DNA of 64,000 bases. Source: Allolobophora icterica (lineage: Eukaryota > Annelida > Clitellata > Crassiclitellata > Lumbricidae). The stretch is from positions 8,785,770-8,849,769 of the forward strand of contig OY744616.1 of NCBI GenBank assembly GCA_963556255.1. Direction: 5' to 3'. Shown here in pieces: positions 1 to 11,345 of this stretch (position 1 is its first letter; each line of letters begins with the position of its first letter). Both the position numbers and the translations under genes were made by a program. The notes below the pieces were generated by a model, which had not been told where the DNA came from, did not search any database, and saw only the letters and a program-made list of their open reading frames with translations.

Positions 1-589
1 CGACGAGCCTGCACTAAAATGTATGAAAAACAATCCTTCTCGTCCTTAAAGTGTCAAATACTATTTTAGATGTCGTTGTCGAACCCTGGAAAGGTAGGCT
101 GGTGAGTCAAGACGTTCACCAGGACCTTGTGTGTTTTTAGATAAATATCATGTAAATTCCGTCATTTGCCTGGTACGTCAAATCAGACTAATACGTCATG
201 CGGTCAAATTTATTCTTTAATATTAATACGACTCTTGTCCACTCTTTCGATCTGATGTGCTTGGTCTATTGTAGTATTGCACTTTAAGGCCTGTGGAAAT
301 TCCAGATACGGCAGCTTCAGTCAATCCTAAAATGCGTCTTCCAAATTGCCAGTGACCTACCAAAATGTGCGTATGTTTCGAGCTAAAAAAGTCACATTCA
401 CTGCACCGACTTATATTCGAGCTATTCCTCAAGTGGCCAACCTCGATAGTCGGAGCTGCCTCAGGATAGATTGGATAGCTCTTCATTCATGTCACCAACC
501 AGACTGGTCAAAGATCGTTGCGTTTTGAGAATGTTCTGCGTTGTTAGTGCATATTGCACTGAGGATGAAGAATGATGACAGTCGAATGA
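1..589. other. No gene recognised
   Basis: Only short open frames without recognisable motifs are seen. The LINE fragment that follows may begin somewhere in the last 30 bases of this stretch. Confidence 0.4.
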
Positions 590-774
590 AAGTGTAGGCA
601 GATTACCGCCCGATAGCTAATGTAACATTTCTCTCCAAGGTTTTGGAACGAACTGTAGCTAATGAGCTGATTATTAATTTAGATATGAGTGGTCTCCTGA
701 CCCCCTCAACAAAATGGCTTTCGGATAAATCACTCTAGGAAGACCCTCTTAATCCGCCTGCTGTCTGACCTTAA

Positions 775-1606
775 CCCTTGAACGGTAACCTTTTTTTTAC
801 ACCGGTCCTCGGTAACCTGGGGTTGTTTTATACCCCCGGGGGTAACTGCTGTTGTTTGTGAGGTAGGAACGAATTTTTCTAACGATACAGTACATCATAG
901 GCCTAGTTTGATAATATTCTTTGTATTTAACACGATTAGGTATTCTATGCAGAGGACTGACGTCATTACGATGACGTCATTGCGTTATTGACATAAAACC
1001 AACTGTCGGTTTTGCTAATATTCATGTTATTGAATGTTTTTCTGTTATTATTACGATTACCGTTACTGCTAGCATAACTATTACTACTATAAATTTTCGG
1101 GGCATGGCTGCAAGACCCAGGCGGCTCAATTCAGCTCAAGCATTAGTTTCCATTCAGGAATGGATAGACGCGGAACGCCGCGACGATGATGACGAAGAGG
1201 CCGCAGACGTTTTGACCAGTGAGTCAGAATTTGACGCCGGTGAGGAAGTTGTAGGCCTACAATTGAAGATGTCTTAGCATAAGATATAATATCACTTGAG
1301 CTTTTGTTTGTTATCTAGATGTAAAGATATCATATGTTATTTGTTTGGATGTGGACTAAGCATTTTAGATTCTCCTTTGCAATTAGGTTTTCTTCATAAC
1401 ATCTCGTTTTTTGCCGCCATAATTATTGAAAATATGTTGACAGTATCCCGGGGGCCCTATGCATAATTTTTTTTCACTTAATTTGAAGGATGGTCAATAT
1501 TAGGGAAAGTCACCAAAGCGATTGTAAAAATTTCTAATACTTCCTTTAATAGCTGCAGTTACAACAATCTGGGGGTAGAAATTACCCCCAGGTTACCGTT
1601 CAAGGG
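775..1606. mobile_element. Internally deleted piggyBac-type transposon
   Basis: An 832-bp element inside the LINE fragment. It is flanked by TTAA on both sides (771-774 and 1607-1610), the target duplication of piggyBac elements. The ends are inverted repeats starting CCCTTGAACGGTAACC, with the matching GGTTACCGTTCAAGGG at the right end; a second C/G-rich motif (GGGGGTA) recurs inside both ends. LINE coding sequence resumes directly after it, so the insertion is younger than the LINE copy. Most of the transposase is missing. Confidence 0.88.
1104..1277 (+). pseudogene. Remnant N-terminus of piggyBac transposase
   Basis: A 58-codon open frame starting ATG-GCT-GCA and ending TAG. It carries a short helix-forming stretch (ALVSIQEWIDAE) followed by an acidic run (DDDDEEAADVLTSESEFD), the composition expected for the N-terminal region of piggyBac-family transposases. 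The DDE catalytic part is absent, so the peptide cannot be a working transposase. The family call rests mostly on the surrounding TTAA-flanked element; a short chance ORF is the alternative. Confidence 0.55.
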
Positions 1607-2750
1607 TTAAAGGTGCAATGGATGTTGGGTTGATCTCTCTTAGTCTTTTGGCCATCTTTGACGTCAGTTCGACATTCGACTCTGTTGACCAACACATTCT
1701 CCTCCAACGCTTCTCTGTTTCTTTTGGGCTGACATATGAACCCCTAGAGTGACTTTGCTCCTTCCTGACAGAGCGCATTAACTGTGTAGGTTTTGGCCCC
1801 CTAGGTCTGGGACCTCCTTTTGGTGTTCTTCAGAGATCATTGCTGGGCCCACTGTTTTATATTATTTATACTTCAGGTACCGTATTGGTCCATTGCTGGC
1901 GTCATGTAGACTTCTTCACCAGCTTTATGCTGATGATGTGCAGGCATACACTCGGTGTGGTAGCTGCTGTACGGCAGATATCTCAAGCTGTGGAGGTGCT
2001 TTCTGTTTGGCTAGCCTCAAATGAGTCTGGTGGGTGTTGATTGGTCCCTGGTGGCAGAAGCCTTCCCGCATATTACCTTCCTGGCTGAGGTTCGGGACCT
2101 GGGAGTCATCCTGGATTGTACGTTTAGTATCTCCCAGCACGTTAATCAGCTTACCCGTAGCTGTTATTATCAGCTACGTGGATTACGGGCTCTCTCTCTC
2201 TGTCTTTGTCTCATGATGCTGCTGTGATTGTTATTCATGCTTTTGTACCAGTAGGCTGGATCATAGCTCAACCTTGGTTTGTCTTCCACTTCGACTAATT
2301 GGTAGCCTTGACCGGGTTCTTCGATCCGCTGCTCGCCTCACTGGGCGCACCCGTAAATATGTTCTTTGCATACATGCGTGATGTGCTGCATTAGCTCCCT
2401 GTCTCGCAAAGTATCTGCTATAGGGTTGTTGTACTGGTATGGCGCTGTCTTCTTGGCTTTGCCCGGCCTATCTGTGTGAGTTCTGCCGCCCGGCAACGCC
2501 CGGACTTAGTCGGCCGAAGAGTCCTTCAATCTTCTGCTGGGGGAGAACTCTTAGTCCCCCGGGCTCGCTCCAATAATTAGGCAAAGCCGGGCTTTCTAAA
2601 TTGTTGGGCCCTCCATTTGGAATGGTCTTCCATTGGAAATTCGCTTACTGCTTAGGGGTAACGCGAACTTTTTGCAACCGGCTCAAGTCTAATTTTTATT
2701 GTCGTGGCTGGGATGGGAGCGCGTTTGAGTAGGCCTAGGCTTCTTAAAGT

Positions 2751-3421
2751 TGCGCTATATTAAATTTCTGAATGAAATGAATAAGTGAAGTCTGCAGCAT
2801 TCAGTTATGCTCACTGACTGGCACGCCCTCGTAGATGGTAAAAGACGGAGTGTCCGGACATCGCACACACCATCAGCTAGTGCAGGATAGAAAGTCGTCT
2901 AATTAGTAGTAGAACCTTCTGCACGATTGTCGGTCGACGCTGTTCTAGAGCCTCTGCCTCGCCGCAGCCTTTACCAAATATTAAATTCCTTGGTCCCAGA
3001 CGGAACGTTTTTGTCTTGCGTTTGACTCTGTCCTGACGGGAACCAGTCTGGTAATTTGCGATTCAATACTCCGAAACATGCTTGAGAAATAAATATGATA
3101 CGCAGACTCGCACACAACAGAAACCGTAACATGTGTGAAATATCGAACAAGTTTACGATATGACGAATTAATCTATCAAAATTAAGAAAACGTATGAACA
3201 ACGATTACCTTCAGGCAAGCATCCTTCATACGCCTCGGCATTCTAAAAAGTAAAGTTGCCACTGAAAACCCAAGTTTATCGCGTTTCAACAATAATGTAA
3301 ATAATTGTAGACGGTTTGCTGAAATATTGAAGAGGTTCAAAATCGACATAGACAAAGTAAGATGTATACTGTCTTGATATATACCTATTATTATTGTAGG
3401 CATGAATATGTGGCGCAATAT
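2751..3421. other. No gene recognised
   Basis: AT-rich sequence with only motif-free open frames. Nothing that can be supported as a gene or defined repeat was seen. Confidence 0.4.
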
Positions 3422-3790
3422 ATCATTCATTCATTCATATCGGACATTTACATAGCGCCTCTTCGAGGAGAACTATTCAGAGGTGCTCCCGACTCCAGCA
3501 CGGCTGAATAAAGCGGTCTTAAGGCGAAACAGAACTTGGAAGAAAAGGTTCTGGGGAGCAAGCGGAGCGCTACGGGAAGGCTATTCCAGGTTAGAGGGCC
3601 CACCAACGAGAAAGCGCGATGCTGCTTGGTAGAGGTACAGGCAAAAGGAACAGAGAGCTCAGAGCAGGCTCTGCTCAGACAAGCGAAGGGATCGAGGGCC
3701 CCGCGTGCTGAGAACTCTATCTCCGCAAAGCTCGCGGAGATAGAGCGGAGCAAGGTCCAGCAAACAGCGCCAGACTTGGGCAGCCAACAT
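3422..3790 (-). mobile_element. LINE 3' end, CR1/L2-like, with (TGAA)n tail
   Basis: On the minus strand an open stretch of about 100 codons (3448-3753) carries the typical ORF2 C-terminal signature HRAFSLVGPLTWNSLPVALR. It then runs into a 3' untranslated part ending in short CATTCATT repeats (plus-strand view, 3422-3437), the tetranucleotide tail seen on CR1/L2-type LINEs. It is 5'-truncated. Related copies lie at 10947-11345, 15735-16077, 20233-20935 and 54903-55440. Confidence 0.75.
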
Positions 3791-4648
3791 TAAATATTAA
3801 ACCTTTCGTCTAAACTGCAGAATGGAGATTTTATTTAATAAAAGTAGATAGTAGCGTGTAGACTATGCACTTCATTCCTTGTGGAGATACCTACATGCGG
3901 TGTATTTCTCGACAGTTGACCTTTTCACATAAAAATAGGTAACATCTGCCATGAAATGACTGAGAAAGCAGAAATCACTTGACCGAAAACAGGAAACGTA
4001 AAAAGAAAGACGCTTAGCACTGCCAGCGACTCATTGAGAAAAGATATTTTATAAGAGAAGAAATTCAATATGAATCGACAAGACATATAACACTAAAAAG
4101 TTTATGGAGAAAGATACACTTTACTACGCATATTATATAAGCAGTGTAGTCTCTGAGATAGAAGTGGGGACAGCTGATATGAAGGAGGACTATAAACAAC
4201 GCGACATACGGCTAATAAAATTCCCGAGAGTTGGTCTGGTGGCAGAGCAGTTAATAAGTCACCGTTTAATCTCTGTGGCCAGAGATCCCCAATGTGAAAT
4301 TGATCACAGCTAGCACTGTATCTGTTCTTAGACGATAGTCAATGAAGTTCACACTGCTATCAATGGTATGAATTGTACACACAAATTGCCTGTTGGAATA
4401 AAGGTAACATGTCTTGAACTAATATTCACACATTTATAAAATGGTGGAGTTTAAAGCTATAAATGGTGTACATTTAGGTGACATGTGTATTGACAATGCA
4501 TTATTAATAATAATTTTATATATTATTGCTTGTTTTGTGATGTCTCATTCTTTCTTGAATAAAATTATTGATGAATACTTTACCAAAAGTCATAGTACTG
4601 AATACTTTACAATATGATTGGCATATTGATTGCTATAAATCTACTTGC
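3791..4648. other. No gene recognised
   Basis: AT-rich intergenic sequence. A 69-codon open frame (4104-4313, plus) has no recognisable motif. This is where later exons of the minus-strand PAN-type exon at 4649-4993 should lie, but none is seen. Confidence 0.4.
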
Positions 4649-4993
4649 CACCATAAAAGTGCAATCTTCGGCAGGAGACAGGCTCGCTGGGGTTGAAAAG
4701 TACAGATGGCAGCTGCCGTTATTCTTGTGGAAAGCGTGATGAAGGCAACCTTCCCTTGAGGCGCACTTTCTGGCGCAGTCCAGGCGAGACCTTGCCGTCA
4801 CAACGTTGCTTGGTCCGGCAGACGAAGAATCTGGACAGCGGCCTTTACCTTGCACGGTTGTCACGATCTTCCGTGTCACGATCATCTGGTCAGCTCCATT
4901 TGCTGGCAGGAGAGCTTTCGGCAGAAAGATAAGGATTCCCGCAACAGCAGTCCAGAATATTTCTTGATAGACTGTCTGCTTGCTTTTCCGCAT
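4649..4993 (-). pseudogene. Orphan first exon of the PAN/fibrinogen-related family
   Basis: A 115-codon open stretch on the minus strand, clearly paralogous to exon 1 of the genes at 48704 and 59060. It has an N-terminal hydrophobic segment (VAGILIFLPKALL), then VQGKGRCPD and the PAN/apple-like cysteine pattern DCARKCASREGCLHHAF with NNGSCHLY. The splice position is conserved, but the donor reads GCAAGT instead of the GTAAGT of its paralogs, so it is a rare GC donor or a lost site. No exon-2 to exon-5 homologue is found at lower coordinates. Probably a stray exon duplicate; a gene whose remaining exons lie beyond the window is possible. Confidence 0.65.
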
Positions 4994-6142
4994 CTAACAT
5001 ACAAAACGCTGTATCTCTAAATTAAGTGCTGTCATACCGATAAAATAACATAAAAACTCACATGCATGACTTAAACAAATTAAAACCAGCTATCAATCCA
5101 AATTTGTAGTTGTTTCTTTCTGTACAAGGCTTACTGAGCCATAGAAGTTTATTTAAGGATATTCGGGCGGGGAATTACACGTATTAAGTCTAGAATCTTT
5201 CTGGAATAAGTTTCAAGCATCCTGTGAGATGAGCTTTACGGCCTTTCTCTGCCTCTTTTCCGTAGGCGCGTGCTTGTATTGGTGGGTCCGAGTGCCTCAA
5301 ATGAGTTTTCTTGATACTGTGCTCCACAAATCTGATTACAATTACAATTAGTCTGGTTTCTCATGTTGACTGACTAACCAAACTCTGGCTTTAGACAGGA
5401 TTAGAATTTACCTTACTGCCTTCCTTTGAACAAAGCAACTTTTACAGCTATCTTTAAAGTTGTTTCTAAATATAATTTAATGTGATCTTCGTTAGTGCAA
5501 TAGTTCCTCAAACTCTTAGAAATTCAGAACATAACATACCTTCGTCATCATGCTTGTCGACGTTGTATGATGAAGATGCAACGCCTATGCTTAGATTTCC
5601 AGAATTATATACAGAATGAATGAATAGAGGTTGCTAAGGATACATCAATTATGATGCATTAAAAGTTGTAAAATTTAAGCATGTAGCTGCAATTACGTAT
5701 ATCGCACCGAATTTAGGAATAAAGAACTCGTCCAGTTTCTAAAACTGAACTCTGAAATGCGCTGTAATTGTGACAGCTTAAGCGGTTATAACTTCTGAGC
5801 GATAATTGAACTCCCATTACCACGGTCAATAAATTGTAAACTGCGTTGTAGGTATTCGAAATAATGGCGTTGATTTGGCTTCATTAGACAGAGGGACTGT
5901 CATACCAATACACAAATTACCTATCGGCGTAAAATTGAAGAAAATGGCATGAAATTTGTGGTATTTATCTGACAGTAACCTTCGATAAAATTCTTTTAAC
6001 ATTTTTACGGAAGTGACATTTTCAGTGTGGCTTGATGTCTAGGTTTGACTTCTGAATAAGAGCTTTATTTCAGTAAACTTCGATTAGCGGGTCTAAAAGC
6101 CTTCACATTGAATTAGGTAATAAACCATTATCTAATCATATG
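4994..6142. other. No gene recognised
   Basis: AT-rich intergenic sequence without supported genes or bounded repeats. Confidence 0.4.
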
Positions 6143-6150
6143 ATTTAAGT

Positions 6151-6496
6151 CCGTGCAGTCCAACATGCGACCCGCGGGCTGATTTCAATTGGCCCGCCCG
6201 AGACCGCTAAACTTTTGCAATTTGCGCAAAAATTAAGTTAAAAGACAAAGTCACTGGTCTACTTGGTCTACTAGCGTGGCTATTCGCTCGTAACTTGGCT
6301 TATCATTTGACAACGTGAACACAAAATCCAGTTCCCACGATGCATCAAACTTGTCTGAAGTTTAAAACGTACTGTTCTCTCAGTTAATAAATTTCAATAA
6401 ATGTTAGTCGTTGCTTTTGAGTTTACTGGTCAGGCCCTCGGCTTCAAGAATAATTTTGTCGGTGGCCCGTGGTGTCAAAAAGGTTGTACAACACTG
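6151..6496. mobile_element. hAT-type MITE
   Basis: A 346-bp non-autonomous element bounded by the 8-bp direct repeat ATTTAAGT (6143-6150 and 6497-6504), the hAT target-duplication length. Its right end, read inward, is CAGTGTTGTACAACC. The left end is a diverged version (CCGTGCAGTCCAACATGCG) followed by CCCGCGGGC, matched inside the right end by GGCCCGTGG. No coding capacity. Confidence 0.75.
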
Positions 6497-6504
6497 ATTT
6501 AAGT

Positions 6505-7846
6505 CCATTTAATGTAATGTGCATCAACCAAAGCTGACATTCATATTGATTGCATGAAGGTCCTTCGCGGTCACAAGTAGGACCTAAAGTGGATAAGCAT
6601 GCTTAAAAGGATTAGTTTAGATTGGATCTCTTAATTAAAGAAGGTGGAGTTTGTGATGTTACTGATTTCTGATTATACTGTCAAGTTGCTTTAGCTAGTT
6701 ATCTATTATTTTCTTGTTAATGAATAGTAACACCAATTAGGCTACCGTGGGAAAAGCCTCTGATTAGTTTCTGGCGCTACACAAGTTTCTGATTGCAATT
6801 ACAATTGCAATCATAGTCCAAAACTATACCACTGAGTCACACCCCCACTGGGACGCATTTGAAGACAATTTTAAATTTGCCACAGCCCCCCAGTGGCAGG
6901 CCTTAGAGACCATGCATGGGCTTTCCATATCCAACCTTTACCGACTCTAGCTAGACCAACAATGCAGTATGTTGCAACATTATAGGCCCTGTGTGAACAA
7001 ACCACCAGAGGGCCATAAGTAGCACCTTTTGGGGCATCTGTAGGTCCCACACTAGTGGATACTCGTAGACAATTCTGCAGCGGCCAACTACTAGTCGCCG
7101 TGCATGTTTGGCGCAGGTCAGATAATGGTGGCCCAATAAGTGTAGCTTCAAGTAACCTCTGATCGTGTAACATTTAATCGTGCTTACAAATATTTCAGTT
7201 TTACGAGAACAAAAATCAACACAAATAAATATAACTTATTTAGATCAGCGTAGTTCGCATTTCTGCAGATTTAGGCGCCGACTCTTTGGCAGCCTTGGGT
7301 GCGAATGCACCCAGAGAGAAAGTTCAGTGGGTGCGTAGCAGCCAGAAGAATTCGGACCTTAAATTCAAAATTTTTATATCTAGGTAATCTCACAACTTGA
7401 GAAGTACAACTACAACACAAATACCTGACATTGCTTGATCTCACAGTCACAGCCCGTATAATAATTTAGGCCTATTTATTTATTTGTGTAAAATTATGAA
7501 TAAATAATAACACTGAAACGTCCGAACGTCACCGATTTCCAATACTTTTTCTTACCTCGTAACCCTTGATAAGAAAACAATTTTCTTTCTCCGAAAATCC
7601 GCTAAAACTCTATTACTTAAGGGAAGGGGGAAGGTAGCAGGGAGGGGATGGTAAGAGGGTAGGGAGGAAGGACCCATGCACCCAGAGACGAAAGCAAAAG
7701 TCGGCGCCTGTGCTGCAGACAATCCCAACGCTCCTAGCACATTCAGGATCCATTAAAAAGATTTTGACTAAAGTTCATTTCGCGTATCTTTTGAGCTAGA
7801 TAAACTATCTTCACGTTTCTTCGCGTTACAACGTCTATTATACTTC
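6505..7846. other. No gene; imperfect inverted repeat
   Basis: No gene is supported. AGGCGCCGACT near 7273 is mirrored by AGTCGGCGCCT near 7700, each next to a TGCACCCAGAGA block, so 7272-7712 is probably a decayed foldback repeat. No target duplication was found for it. Confidence 0.35.
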
Positions 7847-7854
7847 CCAAGAAC

Positions 7855-9321
7855 CAGGCCCGGTTCAAGACGTTTGGCGGCCCTAGGCAAAGCTACATGT
7901 GAGCGGCCCGTCGACCCAAAATATAATATTATGCGGTTATACCTGAGATTAAAATGAAGTCATTAGCTCTTTTTATTTTGCGATGAAATAACAAATTAAC
8001 ACTATAAATTGAGTAGGCCTATAGTAGCTAGTAAAGTACGGTCATTTTGCCTCAGCGTCTGATGAAAGGGAAACTAACATTTTTGCTTTATGTGAATTTC
8101 ATTTTCAAACATTCATTAAAATAAAAAAAATTTAAATAATGAAAATGGTCTAACCGTCTAGGCTAGAGCAAACTGAACTGCTGATTCAATACTTCCGGAA
8201 AAACTTTTGTTCTTTAAAAAATTACTGCGCCAACATCTGATTATCATTGATAGTTAGCACTTATTTTCTACAGACTTTGGACTATTATTTTTCGCTTGGT
8301 ATCCCTCGGGGATGATGAATTACCTTCCCCTGCCGCCCCCACCCCCTTGAGTTTTGGTGAGTTCCCTCATGTTTGAGTCTCACGCGAGTATCGACGTTCC
8401 GATTAATCCTCGGATCACCTTGTTCACCTCCTCCCGTTTTACCGTTTTCTTTCTTTATCCTTATTTTTCTGGTTTCTCTTTCTAGCTGCCCAAGAGTCGG
8501 CAGTATAGTTAAGATAAGTGGATTAACCCGTTTTTTTCTTTTCTTAGAGGAATCAGTTGAGATTTCAAGTTTGGTTTTTGCGCTATAATAATAGTCTTGG
8601 CAGTAAAGTGTCCCTGGAAGCGGAAGTTCATCCTTTTAGGGACATCCTTTTGTCACCAGTTTGTGTCATGAGACGTTATCATGTTTTGTTTCTGAGTTCT
8701 TGTTTAAAAAAATGATTTGTCATTGTCATTATGATTAAAACTTAACGGTGAACCCTACCATAATAGAACATAATTAATTACACCAACACTATAATACTTC
8801 CATCTAGCGAATAAAAAAAATAATCCAACGTTGTTTCATTTATGAATTTCCAGAAATTATTTTTTTGGTGTTTATTTCGGAAAAATTAAACATTTTAGGC
8901 CCTTATAAATCGGGGTCTACCCGAATCGCCGATTCCTGAATCGCCGAAAGCCCTTAAACTGCAAAATCTGCCGAATCGCCGAAATCAATTTTCTATCAAG
9001 CGTGCGATTTGCCGAAAACTAGTTTGGACCCGAATCGCCGTGTGTAACCAGATGCATTCACCTTTTACAAGCCTGTGTTTAATGTTTACTTATTTGACAT
9101 TTGGTTACCGAATAAAAAAGAATTGAAAACATAATGCATTAATATACTACTTTAATACATGTTAAACATAGCCGGCGATACGGGTTTTCTTCACAAAATA
9201 GTTTCGGCGATTCGGCCGTAATAACATTTCGGCGAATCGGGATTCGGCGATTCGCTACGTGCCCTAAAAATCGGCGGCCCTAGGCGGCTGCCTAGTTTGC
9301 CTAACAGACGAACTGGCCCTG
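7855..9321. mobile_element. hAT-type non-autonomous element rich in GAATCGCCGA motifs
   Basis: Bounded by the 8-bp direct repeat CCAAGAAC (7847-7854 and 9322-9329). The termini CAGGCCCGGTTCAAGACG and, inverted, CAGGGCCAGTTCGTCTG are followed by GGCGGCCCTAGG on both sides. The right half holds many copies of GAATCGCCGA and its complement TCGGCGATTC in opposite orientations, giving foldback potential at 8917-9250. No transposase is seen. The right part of the element, with the same flank CCAAGAACTTTGCGG, recurs at about 27000-27600. Confidence 0.75.
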
Positions 9322-9826
9322 CCAAGAACTTTGCGGAACAGAATTAATGTGGCTGTGCACAGGTCTGAGCAAAGTCCTATGCAGCCTATCACAATGTAAC
9401 AACACAATAAGCCCTCTATCCAGTCACGGTTCACTAATCAAGCTGTCTCTCCCATCATTGTTTGCACACACACTTTTGAAACAGTATCATTCCTCTTTTC
9501 AAAAATCAATCGCTGACATTTTAATTTTTTTCACTAAATTCGTAATAGTTTGACTTCTGTTGTTTGGGATTTCGCCCAGGCTTGTCCAACCGAATGCGAA
9601 TCTGGCTATGACTTCACTCTAAGTGATCATTGATTGTACACCGTTGAGACGGCGCTTTAGAAATCATACGATGTATTTGATATAACAAGCAACAGGGAAC
9701 GTCAGTGAGCCTCAAAGTACCTTTTGTTATAGTGCACTCTCCATCGTATTGCTCTGACATTCCCACCGAAATAATAGGGATGTCAATTTTCACTGACAGT
9801 TTCTTTTTTCTCTCACAGCCTTCGCA
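8957..9826 (+). repeat. Segmental duplication, left copy
   Basis: Highly similar to about 27006-28090. It includes the right part of the hAT element and its flank CTGCCAAGAACTTTGCGG, then CTGTGCACAGGTCTGAGCAA and TTGTCCAACCGAATGCGAAT. Similarity stops near TGTCAATTTTCACTG at about 9780-9800. The stretch 9826-9917 has an acceptor-like TCACAG and a short open frame ending in TAA, which could be a decayed exon; this is not supported further. Confidence 0.8.
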
Positions 9827-10100
9827 CTTGGAGCGCTGCTGAGTGGCCTCATCTATGAGCGGCGCTATTACAATCTTGAAATACCATACGACACAAGTTG
9901 TAGGCCTACAAGTTAAAAAATGTAAGCATTTTCTCCATTCCCACTTCTTTTCTTTTCAATAACCTTGAATCAGCATAAGCATGAGAATATATAGAAAATT
10001 TAATTAAACAGAAACTTTAATTAAGAACAACGTAAATTTATTTTTCATTTAAATTTGTTTCCTTCTTCCAAATTTGGTTGCTGAGTTTCTTCTTTTGCAG

Positions 10101-10631
10101 GATCCGAGGACGTTCGAAGGATGCCTTAATGCAGGAAGGTTTGTGTTTCATTTTACAATTTGCAAAGGGAAAAATTTGAAAACTGTTGAGTTTGGAACAA
10201 TCTTTATTCCTTAAGATGTCGAAGAGTGATCTAAATACTACTTAGCTTTCCAAATGAGCAAAAATTGCAAGGGACATCCCATCCTGACTCTGCTGTTTCA
10301 AAATAAGTTACAGAAGAGACATTATTTTTTCGCTTTAATTTTCTTCAAACTTATATCGCATAGTGTCTTTGTTGAGAAATTGACTTCAGTGAAAATTCTC
10401 TTTGATAACGAGATCACAATAAACATCTCTAATCACGTACACGTAAATCAATTTTCTAGGATACTTGGTGATATTTTTATTCGAATCCAGCTTCGATACG
10501 TATGGATCCCGGTGGATGTAGTCTGCCTTTCCAGTATTCCAATCGAGAGTACTACAGTTGTATGGAAACAAATACTACTTCCCAGTGTGGTGCCTCCAAC
10601 GATCAACTAGCTAACTGCATAGCGCCATCAG
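10101..10631 (+). pseudogene. Orphan exons 2 and 3 of a fibrinogen-related gene
   Basis: Exon-2-like 10101-10134 (GATCCGAGGACGTTCG..., preceded by TTTTGCAG) and exon-3-like 10491-10631 (preceded by AATCCAG) match exons 2 and 3 of the genes at 48704 and 59060. Exon 3 stays open, reading GGCSLPFQYSNREYYSCMET, the FN2-like Cys module. Both donors are altered: exon 2 is followed by GAAGGT and exon 3 by GCGAGT, where the paralogs have GTAG and GTTAG. No exon 1 lies upstream and no fibrinogen-domain exons lie downstream. Best read as a decayed partial gene copy tied to the adjacent segmental duplication. Confidence 0.7.
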
Positions 10632-10946
10632 GCGAGTGTCTTCGTCATTGCTATTTTCTTCGATAACACACTAAACGTAAAATTTCTCTTTGTTTTTTAT
10701 GTAGGATGTACTTTGTATTCGAAAGGAATTCTTCAGCAAGCAAAAACTTTCAGCATATGTTCTTATGTGTACTAGCTGTAATATTGTTTAATGTACATTT
10801 ACAAGAACTTTAATAACATGCTGACATTGCAGATGTACTATAATTTGTTTTATTTCCACGCGAACATGAACACAAAAACAAGGTTAAGAAATGATTAGTT
10901 CCCTTGGAGTCTTTGCCCAAAGTACTGTACGCTTAACAACCAAAAT
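10632..10946. other. No gene recognised
   Basis: AT-rich sequence after the orphan exons. No match to later exons of the fibrinogen-related family is seen. Confidence 0.4.
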
Positions 10947-11345
10947 TCATTCATTTCATTCATTCATTTTGGAAATTTATATAGTACTTCTTCAAGAGAC
11001 CTACTCAGAGGCGCTCCCAGCCCAGCCACGGCTAGACAGATAGGACTTGAGTTGTCGCAAGAAAAGCAGATGAATTATTCCGGGGAAGCAGCGTAAGGAG
11101 ATTGGAAGATCATTCCAGGTGGACGGACCAACAATCGAGAAGGCTCGACGTTGCCTGACTGCGAAGCGGGCCCGAGGGACCAATAGCTCCCGATTAGTCG
11201 CAGAGCACAAAGCTCTGCGAGAGACTAAGTCAGATATCGGGCGACAGAGTTCAGACAGGTAGGATTGGGCGCTACCGGAGAGACACCGCCAAACTAGTGC
11301 TGCTATCCTGTAGGAGATGCGCTCAGCGGCAGGAAGTCAATGCAA
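10947..11345 (-). mobile_element. LINE 3' end, CR1/L2-like, with (TGAA)n tail
   Basis: On the minus strand 11001-11210 reads RRAFSIVGPSTWNDLPISLR, the LINE ORF2 C-terminal signature. The plus-strand left boundary is a CATTCATTCATT run (the reversed 3' tail). 5'-truncated and non-functional. Confidence 0.72.

Larger units (their letters stand above)
590..2750 (+). mobile_element. Degenerate CR1/L2-like LINE reverse transcriptase
   Basis: A decayed non-LTR retrotransposon ORF2 read in pieces across frames. Around 600-660 it reads YRPIANVTFLSKVLERTVAN, the usual start of the RT domain. After the insertion at 775-1606, the piece from about 1612 reads FDVSSTFDSVDQHILLQRF (RT motif A region), and 1805-1870 reads FGVLQRSLLGPLFYIIYT (the GxPQGSxLGPLLF block with changes). 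The C-terminal signature VGPSIWNGLPLEIRLL is at about 2600-2650. Frameshifts and stops (for example the TGA near 1750) show it is dead. Clade assignment (CR1/L2 rather than another non-LTR clade) is inference from these motifs. Confidence 0.8.

Noticed and set aside
10254..10610. 118-codon plus-strand frame
   Set aside because: It overlaps the exon-3 paralog in a different frame; the exon frame is conserved in two other copies.
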